A stretch of DNA of 50,262 bases, from NCBI GenBank assembly GCA_030158115.1, contig JAOATK010000012.1, positions 1-50,262 of the forward strand. Direction: 5' to 3'. The notes under the pieces were generated by a model that searched no databases, was not told the origin of the DNA, and saw only the letters and a program-made list of their open reading frames with translations. Source of the DNA: Legionella sp. (lineage in GTDB: Bacteria; Pseudomonadota; Gammaproteobacteria; Legionellales; Legionellaceae). Positions 45,013 to 50,262 of this stretch are shown one piece after another; position 1 is the first letter of the stretch; each line of letters opens with the position of its first letter. Both the position numbers and the translations under genes were made by a program.

Positions 45013-46788
45013 CTAACCGCTACACGCTAATAGAGGTGGTCTATAGAGTTTTGTTATTGCCCAAGTATGGTATGGTTCAGGTTTTGTGTTATCAACCAGT
45101 TTGTTTTCTTTAAAAAATGTTATTCTGCTATAACAAGAGAGCTCCGCGTTTTTGGGAGTTAACCAGGTTATTTTTTTATTATCTAATATTGATTCCATAA
45201 AATAACGATAAAAAAGTAAAAAATTTAAATTGGTTATAACGGCTTTATCTTTTATAGCTTCTCCGAGGCGGGTTTTTTTAGGATAAAAATCTTGTGCTAT
45301 TTTTTTTAAATTATCTAAATCCATCTCATTGGCATGAAAAAAGATAAGGGCGGCGGCCATCAGGTTCTCGTTATAACATACAGTCCTAAATCCATAATAA
45401 TCAGAATAAGTAATCATTTTTTGTTTTTTATCAGAAGCACCCAATTCAAGGATAGTCTTTATTGTATCGAAATCGTCGGATTCACAAGCCAAAGAAAAAT
45501 CAGATAATTGAACAACTCCGGGTTGTCGTCGAAATGAAGCCCATCGGGGTTTATGATGAGGGTCACAGAGGAGAAACAATTTTTTAATTAACCCTGATTT
45601 TCCTTGCCCACAATATAATGAAAAAATAGAGTTAAATTCATAGTGGATGAAATCTTGAAGTAAATTAGTCGGTGCTTTTTTAACGACTTTATCGAATAAA
45701 GACTCATCTTGAGTACAAGTTGCTAAAATTGAAAAAAATCCTCTGTGATAAAAAGGAAGTATTTCTGGATTATTCCATTGATTAACCAGGAAATGGCAGA
45801 GTGCTGGTGAACGTAAGTGTCTCATTGTTCCAACAATTTTTTCTAGTGTTAATTGTCTCATTTCAGGAGGGTATAAAAAAAATATTTTTTTAATGATACT
45901 TAATTCTTTATATCGTAATGCCCAGCGTAAAGGGGTGTGATTACTTGTAGTTAGCATTTTAAGAAATTTTTTCGGTTCACAAATTTTTAAAAATAAATCA
46001 ATAAGTTCTTCGTCATTATTTATACAAGCACAACAAAAAGCGATATACCCACCGGCGTTAAGCATTTTTTGATGTTGAGTTGGTTCACATAAATGCAATA
46101 ATAATTTTAATAGGTTCTTATTCCATGAATTGGCTGTTGCTTCGAAACTAACATAGGGATTTTTTTTCGGTCCTCTTAGCATTTTTTGTCTCTTTTCAGA
46201 AAGGCATTGATTAAATAGCAGTGCTACAACATCAATATTATTTTTCACACAGCCCCTATAAAAAGAATCGTATCCATCCCATGCTAACATTTCTTGGTAA
46301 TCTACTTTTTCAGGTAATCTTTTTTCCAGTGTCGATATAAAATGTAAGTGACCATAATATGCCAATAAAGGCAGTAATGGGACAACATATGAACTTGGAT
46401 TCGAGGTTAAAAAAAAGGATGGCTTTATAAGCAAATATTGCTGTTTGAATGAGGATATTTCATTAAAAAGTGTCCAAAAATAGTCCTCGCCACGAATGGC
46501 AGAATAATATAAAGAAGCATAAATTTCAGGAGAAAATTGATCTAAAATATTATCTGGCATAGAGCTGGCGTTAATCTCTGATTTTAAGAGAGACCTTAAT
46601 GGAGACAAATAAAACTCATATTTAAGTTCTTTAGAAAAAAGAAATGCATCTGTTTTTTCTTTTAGTGCTTTTGATGTCCTTCTTAAAGCCAAAAGGTTTT
46701 TTGTAAAAAATACAGGTCTCAGGTTCTTTTTTAGTAAAAATAAAATATGGAAAATGATTTCGGTAGGTAAATTTTCTAATGTTTTCAT
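45013..46788 (-). CDS. F-box protein with ankyrin-like repeats, candidate ubiquitin-ligase effector
   Basis: 591 residues. The first about 45 residues are an F-box: LENLPTEIIFHILFLL, then LLALRRTSKALKEKTDAF, with the L-P-x-E/D-I/L-x-x-x-I/L and later L-R-x-x/V-S/C-K pattern that binds Skp1. The rest is helical with ankyrin-like units of about 33 residues, e.g. around AFCCACINNDEELIDLFLKI and TPLRWALRYKELSIIKKIFF, and a recurring KML/CEP phrase. Bacteria have no SCF machinery, so an F-box points to action inside a eukaryotic host, as for Legionella AnkB. Codon use is AT-rich. No signal peptide. Likely a Dot/Icm-type effector by inference. Confidence 0.8.
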   Translation of the reverse strand: MKTLENLPTEIIFHILFLLKKNLRPVFFTKNLLALRRTSKALKEKTDAFLFSKELKYEFYLSPLRSLLKSEINASSMPDNILDQFSPEIYASLYYSAIRGEDYFWTLFNEISSFKQQYLLIKPSFFLTSNPSSYVVPLLPLLAYYGHLHFISTLEKRLPEKVDYQEMLAWDGYDSFYRGCVKNNIDVVALLFNQCLSEKRQKMLRGPKKNPYVSFEATANSWNKNLLKLLLHLCEPTQHQKMLNAGGYIAFCCACINNDEELIDLFLKICEPKKFLKMLTTSNHTPLRWALRYKELSIIKKIFFLYPPEMRQLTLEKIVGTMRHLRSPALCHFLVNQWNNPEILPFYHRGFFSILATCTQDESLFDKVVKKAPTNLLQDFIHYEFNSIFSLYCGQGKSGLIKKLFLLCDPHHKPRWASFRRQPGVVQLSDFSLACESDDFDTIKTILELGASDKKQKMITYSDYYGFRTVCYNENLMAAALIFFHANEMDLDNLKKIAQDFYPKKTRLGEAIKDKAVITNLNFLLFYRYFMESILDNKKITWLTPKNAELSCYSRITFFKENKLVDNTKPEPYHTWAITKLYRPPLLACSG

Positions 46789-47053
46789 AAAGATAAAAAA
46801 TCTCGTTTCAAGGGGGATGGAATTTTTTTACTGCGATTTAAAAACCCAATTATTTCATAATATCAATTATATTTTCACCCCACAGAGTTGGGTTTAAACG
46901 ACTTTTTACTACAGAACACTATCTTGTTATAAAAAAACGAAGTCCTTCTAACGTGTTCGCTCGTTTATTTAAATGAAAATCTCCCAATTTGAAGAGGTTA
47001 ATTCTTGTTCTACCCAATCCATGGAGGAGACTCATAAAAAAAGAATTTATCGT

Positions 47054-47146
47054 GAATCTTGGGAGCAGGGCTTGAATTGTGATAGATTTGTTTTTGAATC
47101 CATTATGATTTTTTATACTCTTGTTCACAATTCAAGCCCCGGAGAT
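47054..47146. repeat. palindromic repeat, copy A (93 bp)
   Basis: It contains exact inverted arms GGGCTTGAATTGTGA (47068-47082) and TCACAATTCAAGCCC (47125-47139) around a 42-base AT-rich centre, and is preceded by GAATCTTGGGAGCA. A nearly identical copy lies at 49173-49267 in the same orientation. Copy A sits 30 bp upstream of the surface-protein start. The remaining 46789-47053 is AT-rich and probably carries the promoters of the two divergent genes; no gene recognised. Confidence 0.88.
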
Positions 47147-47175
47147 TTGCTCGATAGTAATTTAGGAAATTAATC

Positions 47176-49101
47176 ATGCTTAAACAAATTGTCAGCGCGC
47201 TTTGTTTTATTTTTTATCTCAGTACATCAGCATTTGCTAGTGCAGGCGACTTATTTGTAGTCACTTCAAACGGAACTGGAAATAGCATCAGCATTACCCT
47301 ATGCCTCAATATCAACGGCAACAAACCGATTAGCTGTCAGAATTATATAGTTCCTGCAGGAACCTTAGCCATTAAGACTACTATTCCCAATAGGACTTAT
47401 CAATATGTCGGAATAAGAGTTAACACACAAGGCTATGGTTATAGCTCACCATTAGGTGCAGATGGCTATAGTTTTGTAGGGACGGTAAGCAATACACAAG
47501 CTGCCACAGGAGTTGTAAAGCCAATCTATTCTTCATTTGCTGCAACAACACCAGCCAATGTTTCGGCAGATGCAGGCCAAACAGCAACGTTTTCTACTAT
47601 AGCTTCCGGTGGGATTATGCCCTATACCTATCAATGGCAGTTGAGCTCGAATGGCGGAATAAACTTTAGCAATATTTCTTTTGCAACATCAGAGTCTTAT
47701 ACCACAGATACCTTAACTACTACTTACAATGGATATCAATATCGTGTGGTCGTGTTAGATGCTGCATCTGACTCCGTCATAAGCGGGGCTGCAACACTCA
47801 CTGTTGATGTTGTATTATCAGCAACAGTGACACCGAGCAGTTTGAGTGTAGACTCAGGACAAACAGCCCTCTTGACAGCAAATCCAACAGGAGGTACATC
47901 TCCTTATAGTTATCAGTGGTATTCATGCACTGATTCTAGCTGCACGTTTGCAACTGCAATATTAGGCGCAACCAGCAGTACTTACAGTCCATCCACAGCG
48001 ACAACCGGAACTTATTACTATCAAGCAGTTGTGATGGATTCCGCGCCAACGCCCAAAACAGCAACAACTAATGTGGCTATTTTAACCATAGATGATGCCT
48101 TATCAGCAACTGTGACACCAAGCAGTTTGAGTGTAGATTCAGGGCAAACAGCCAACTTCACAGCAAATCCAGTAGGAGGGATTTCTCCTTATAGTTATGA
48201 ATGGTACTCTTGCACAGATGCTACCTGTGTATCACCAACTATCATTTCAGGCGAAACTAGTAGCACATATAGTCCATCAACAATGACAACAGGAACTTAT
48301 TACTACCAGGCGGTTGTAACGGACTCCGCTTCAAGCGCAGAAACAGCAACGACAAATGTTGCCACTTTAACCATTAATGGTGCTTTATCAGCAATATTAT
48401 CTAACCCAAGCAGTTTAAGTGTTTATACAAACCAGACAGTCAACTTCACAGCAAATCCAACTGGAGGGTTTTCTCCTTATAGTTATCAATGGTATTCATG
48501 CACCGACTCTACCTGTATGTCAACAACTATCATTTCAGGGGCAACCAGTAGCACTTATAGCCCATCTACAGCGACAACAGGAACTTATTTCTACCAGGCG
48601 GCTGTAACGGACTCCGCCTCGAGCCCAGAAACAGCAATGACAAATGTTGCTTCTTTAACAGTGAATAGCTTGCCACACATCATTTTTGTGACATCGTCTA
48701 CTTACACAGGCAATCTCACAAGCCTCAGTGGAGCAGACCAGAAATGTAATTCAGATCCTGGAAAGCCGGGTGGTTTTGCTTTGGATTATAATTATAAGGC
48801 TTTATTGAATGGGAATAATGCAACCGTTAGTGGAACAGCATATTATCGTACTGATGGTACAACACTCATTGCCACAGCTACAGGGGGTAATTTAGTGGGC
48901 TTAAATTCTTTAACTAATAGTATTGATGCAAGTGGTTCGCTCACAGCATGGACGGGTGCGAATGGAAATAGTTGTGGTAATTGGGGATCTACTACTTTAG
49001 CTGGGGACCGTGGTGCAACATCGAGCTCGACAAGTCAGTATTGGTTCGCTGGAGTATCTGCTTGCAACACTGCTCGTGCTTTATATTGCGTTTCACAATG
49101 A
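47176..49101 (+). CDS. secreted Ig-like-repeat protein with DUF1554-like C-terminal domain
   Basis: 641 residues; signal peptide VSALCFIFYLSTSAFASA with cleavage after AFA. An N-terminal domain (about 20-120), rich in NGTGNSISITLCLN-like strands, is followed by one divergent and three close Ig-like repeats of about 95 residues (starting SATVTPSSLSVDSGQTA, with SPYSYQWYSC Trp-Cys core). The C-terminus (about 497-641) begins IIFVTSSTYTGNLTSLSGAD and ends ACNTARALYCVSQ, resembling DUF1554/C-type-lectin-like domains of Leptospira and other surface proteins. AGGAA lies before ATG. Likely exported, surface or released, and adhesive; carbohydrate binding is a guess. It is flanked by two direct copies of a palindromic repeat. 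Confidence 0.78.
   Translation: MLKQIVSALCFIFYLSTSAFASAGDLFVVTSNGTGNSISITLCLNINGNKPISCQNYIVPAGTLAIKTTIPNRTYQYVGIRVNTQGYGYSSPLGADGYSFVGTVSNTQAATGVVKPIYSSFAATTPANVSADAGQTATFSTIASGGIMPYTYQWQLSSNGGINFSNISFATSESYTTDTLTTTYNGYQYRVVVLDAASDSVISGAATLTVDVVLSATVTPSSLSVDSGQTALLTANPTGGTSPYSYQWYSCTDSSCTFATAILGATSSTYSPSTATTGTYYYQAVVMDSAPTPKTATTNVAILTIDDALSATVTPSSLSVDSGQTANFTANPVGGISPYSYEWYSCTDATCVSPTIISGETSSTYSPSTMTTGTYYYQAVVTDSASSAETATTNVATLTINGALSAILSNPSSLSVYTNQTVNFTANPTGGFSPYSYQWYSCTDSTCMSTTIISGATSSTYSPSTATTGTYFYQAAVTDSASSPETAMTNVASLTVNSLPHIIFVTSSTYTGNLTSLSGADQKCNSDPGKPGGFALDYNYKALLNGNNATVSGTAYYRTDGTTLIATATGGNLVGLNSLTNSIDASGSLTAWTGANGNSCGNWGSTTLAGDRGATSSSTSQYWFAGVSACNTARALYCVSQ
47815..48670 (+). repeat. 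three ~288-bp tandem Ig-domain repeats (coding)
   Basis: The phrase AGCAGTTTGAGTGTA recurs at 47836, 48121 and, as AGCAGTTTAAGTGTT, at 48409, i.e. spacings of 285 and 288 bp. Nucleotide identity between neighbouring units is high (shared TCTCCTTATAGTTATCARTGG and ACAACAGGAACTTATT blocks), so recent duplication or homogenisation is likely and copy number may vary among strains. Confidence 0.85.
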
Positions 49102-49172
49102 TTTTTTGATTTTAATGTACTAAATGGGATAGTTTATTTAATTGGAGATAGGCTTGCGCCATAGTTAGTAGC

Positions 49173-49267
49173 GAATCTTGGGGGCAGGGCTTGAATTGTG
49201 ATAGATTTATGGTTTTTGAATCCATTATGATTTTTTATACTCTTGTTCACAATTCAAGTCCTGACCC
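49173..49267. repeat. palindromic repeat, copy B (95 bp)
   Basis: Same orientation and nearly same sequence as copy A: GAATCTTGGGGGCA, arm GGGCTTGAATTGTGA (49187-49201), a 45-base centre with a 3-base insertion relative to A, and arm TCACAATTCAAGTCC (49247-49261) with one change. Outer bases (GAATCTTGGGGG and CCCTCGAGATTC) extend the stem imperfectly. Lies 71 bp after the surface-protein stop. No 9-bp target duplication is apparent. Confidence 0.88.
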
Positions 49268-49292
49268 TCGAGATTCCTTAGTTTTAATAGAA

Positions 49293-49322
49293 GGGCCTTT
49301 TATTTAGAACAACAAAAGGCCC
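49293..49322 (-). terminator. hairpin, probable terminator for the Tyr-tail gene
   Basis: GGGCCTTTT (49293-49301) and AAAAGGCCC (49314-49322) are perfect 9-bp arms with a 12-base loop, 9 bp beyond the minus-strand stop. The following U-run on that strand is weak (TTCTATT), so strength is uncertain. Confidence 0.55.
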
Positions 49323-49331
49323 ATATCACAG

Positions 49332-50262
49332 TTATTTGTAAGGATAATTGGTCGCATCTTCCTCGTCAGATTTTTGTGACTCATCTGTTACGGGAGATTG
49401 ATAAATGGTTTGTTTGGTATGACTAATCGTTGGTTTCTGCTTATCCCCTTTATTAACCACAGCATAAATTTCTATCGAGGGATTAGCAAGCTCATAGTCT
49501 GGGATTGACGGGCCAGTTAGAGGCGAGTAGTCAGTAGGCTCAAGAGCAGCGACGTCATAGATACCAGAGTCATTGGTATCGCTCTCAGTAAATCCATATC
49601 CATCTAATTCAACATCAACATAATCAGCATTCTCTTGTGTTTCAGAATAGATAGGCTGAATGGAAGACATCCGTGGAGGGCTTGATGGAAAGAGCCTATA
49701 TAGTGGGTTAGGCATTACTGGTTGTAAATAATCGTCCGTATCACTAGTGCTTGAGGTAGTTGAGTTATATAAAGGGTTTTCTGCAACAGCTTCAAGATAC
49801 ACGCCTGTATAGAGATCTGCTGTTATTGAGCCATATAAAGGGTTATTTGAAACAGGATCAAGATAGTCTTGATTCCCAAGTTCTGAATCATTATCAGTTT
49901 CCTCTGGTGAAACAGCTGGTGTATCTCCCTTCATACGTTTATAAAAAAATACCCCGCCTAAAAGAAGCATTATGATCAAGATAGCAACTCCACCACTCAT
50001 TAACGCCAAGCCCATGCTGGATAAGTTACCACCTGAAGGCGTATCTACGAGCCGCGGTGGAGTCTGTGTTGTTATTCTGTTGGTTGGGGTGGTTAGGTTG
50101 ATTGGTGGTGTTGTTTGAGTGGGTAATGTTCTTTCTTGGGTTAGAGTGCTTGTTGTACTTGGTGTAGTCGTACTTGGTGTAGTCGTACTTGGTGTGGTTG
50201 TACTTGGTGTGGTTGTACTTGGTGTAGTTGTACTTGGTGTAGTTGTACTTGGTGTAGTTGTA
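49332..50262 (-). CDS. membrane protein with mucin-like stalk and Tyr-rich tail (N-terminus outside window)
   Basis: The frame is open to the window edge, so the start is not seen. The visible order, N to C: (T-T-S-P-T)-type Thr/Pro repeats (edge to about 50155), a Thr/Pro-rich linker, one transmembrane helix ([20 protein letters not shown]) followed by KRMK (cytoplasmic side by the positive-inside rule), then an acidic tail of about 195 residues with 17 Tyr. Three tail units repeat Y-L-x-x-V-x-x-N-P-L-Y, giving three NPLY motifs; others include YVDV, YSPL, YAVV and EIYA-like IEIYAVV. An ATG at 50015 gives only the TM and tail. No enzyme domain. The layout resembles a eukaryotic type I receptor; function is inferred. 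Confidence 0.78.
   Translation of the reverse strand, partial: TTTPSTTTPSTTTPSTTTPSTTTPSTTTPSTTTPSTTSTLTQERTLPTQTTPPINLTTPTNRITTQTPPRLVDTPSGGNLSSMGLALMSGGVAILIIMLLLGGVFFYKRMKGDTPAVSPEETDNDSELGNQDYLDPVSNNPLYGSITADLYTGVYLEAVAENPLYNSTTSSTSDTDDYLQPVMPNPLYRLFPSSPPRMSSIQPIYSETQENADYVDVELDGYGFTESDTNDSGIYDVAALEPTDYSPLTGPSIPDYELANPSIEIYAVVNKGDKQKPTISHTKQTIYQSPVTDESQKSDEEDATNYPYK
50155..50262 (-). repeat. 15-bp tandem repeats coding a Thr/Ser/Pro stalk (continues past window)
   Basis: At least seven 15-bp units (plus-strand GTACTTGGTGTAGTC with T/C and A/G variants) run to the last base. On the minus strand they encode T-T-P-S-T, a composition typical of O-glycosylated mucin-like stalks. The repeat is cut by the window edge. 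Confidence 0.9.

Noticed and set aside
46973..47173. 66-codon plus-strand frame upstream of the surface protein
   Set aside because: It runs through repeat copy A and has no family resemblance or ribosome site; better explained by the repeat.
49332..50015. Exact EPIYA motifs in the Tyr-rich tail
   Set aside because: The closest are QPIYS and IEIYA; no exact EPIYA is present, so membership in the EPIYA effector class is not claimed.
50155..50262. Short tandem repeats considered as a CRISPR array
   Set aside because: Units are 15 bp with no spacers and stay in frame, encoding a Thr/Pro stalk; not CRISPR.

Overview
The window (50,262 bp, AT-rich) looks like a chromosomal segment of a Legionella-type intracellular gammaproteobacterium. 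This is inferred from gene content: long stretches of conserved gammaproteobacterial housekeeping genes alternate with AT-rich accessory genes of eukaryotic flavour (a Fic-domain protein with a Pro-rich tail, an F-box/ankyrin-like protein, a 2H-phosphoesterase-like protein, a Tyr-rich membrane tail), together with phosphatidylcholine synthase and a minimal ProQ/FinO protein. No rRNA, tRNA or CRISPR array was seen.

Layout. 1-7.5 kb, plus strand: the end of an unidentified gene, a methyltransferase-like gene overlapping pyrD, a GNAT acetyltransferase, msbA-lpxK (lipid A export and lipid A 4'-kinase), a secreted protein and a TPR protein. 7.7-9.2 kb, minus strand: a small secreted protein and phosphatidylcholine synthase. 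9.3-15.6 kb, plus strand: a succinate-semialdehyde-type aldehyde dehydrogenase and the 180-kDa-type NAD-glutamate dehydrogenase, together feeding the TCA cycle. 15.8-22.9 kb: ygfZ, divergent from sdhE-ygfX; then ruvB and tolQRAB, followed by an S1/P1 nuclease where pal often sits. 23.0-25.6 kb: two paralogous membrane proteins, each with a different tandem-repeat tail, and a small secreted Cys-containing protein. 25.8-29.0 kb, minus strand: a compact pdhA-pdhB-pdhC operon. 29.0-30.4 kb: pabB.

30.4-33.5 kb is an accessory insert between pabB and fadD: a 36-bp palindrome with a 9-bp target duplication, a Fic protein ending in PEL repeats, and an SH3-like/2H phosphoesterase-like protein. 33.6-36.8 kb: fadD (minus), then minC-lpxH. 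36.8-38.4 kb is accessory: a coiled-coil protein, a ProQ/FinO-domain protein and a 306-bp inverted-repeat element holding a broken GIY-YIG gene. 38.8-44 kb: an L,D-transpeptidase-like protein, bifunctional putA and map. 44.1-50.3 kb is accessory: an unknown protein, an F-box/ankyrin-like protein, an Ig-repeat/DUF1554-like surface protein flanked by two copies of a palindromic repeat, and a partial membrane protein with a Thr/Pro mucin-like stalk, one TM helix and a tail with 17 tyrosines, including three NPLY motifs.

Most notable: (1) the Tyr-tail membrane protein at the right edge, which resembles a eukaryotic receptor; (2) a mobile repeat family, proved within the window by two insertions that share termini (CTCTGTACATGACA) and each have an exact 9-bp target duplication; (3) the Fic / SH3-like-2H phosphoesterase gene pair, whose tail and domain suggest a PxxP-SH3 partnership (inference).
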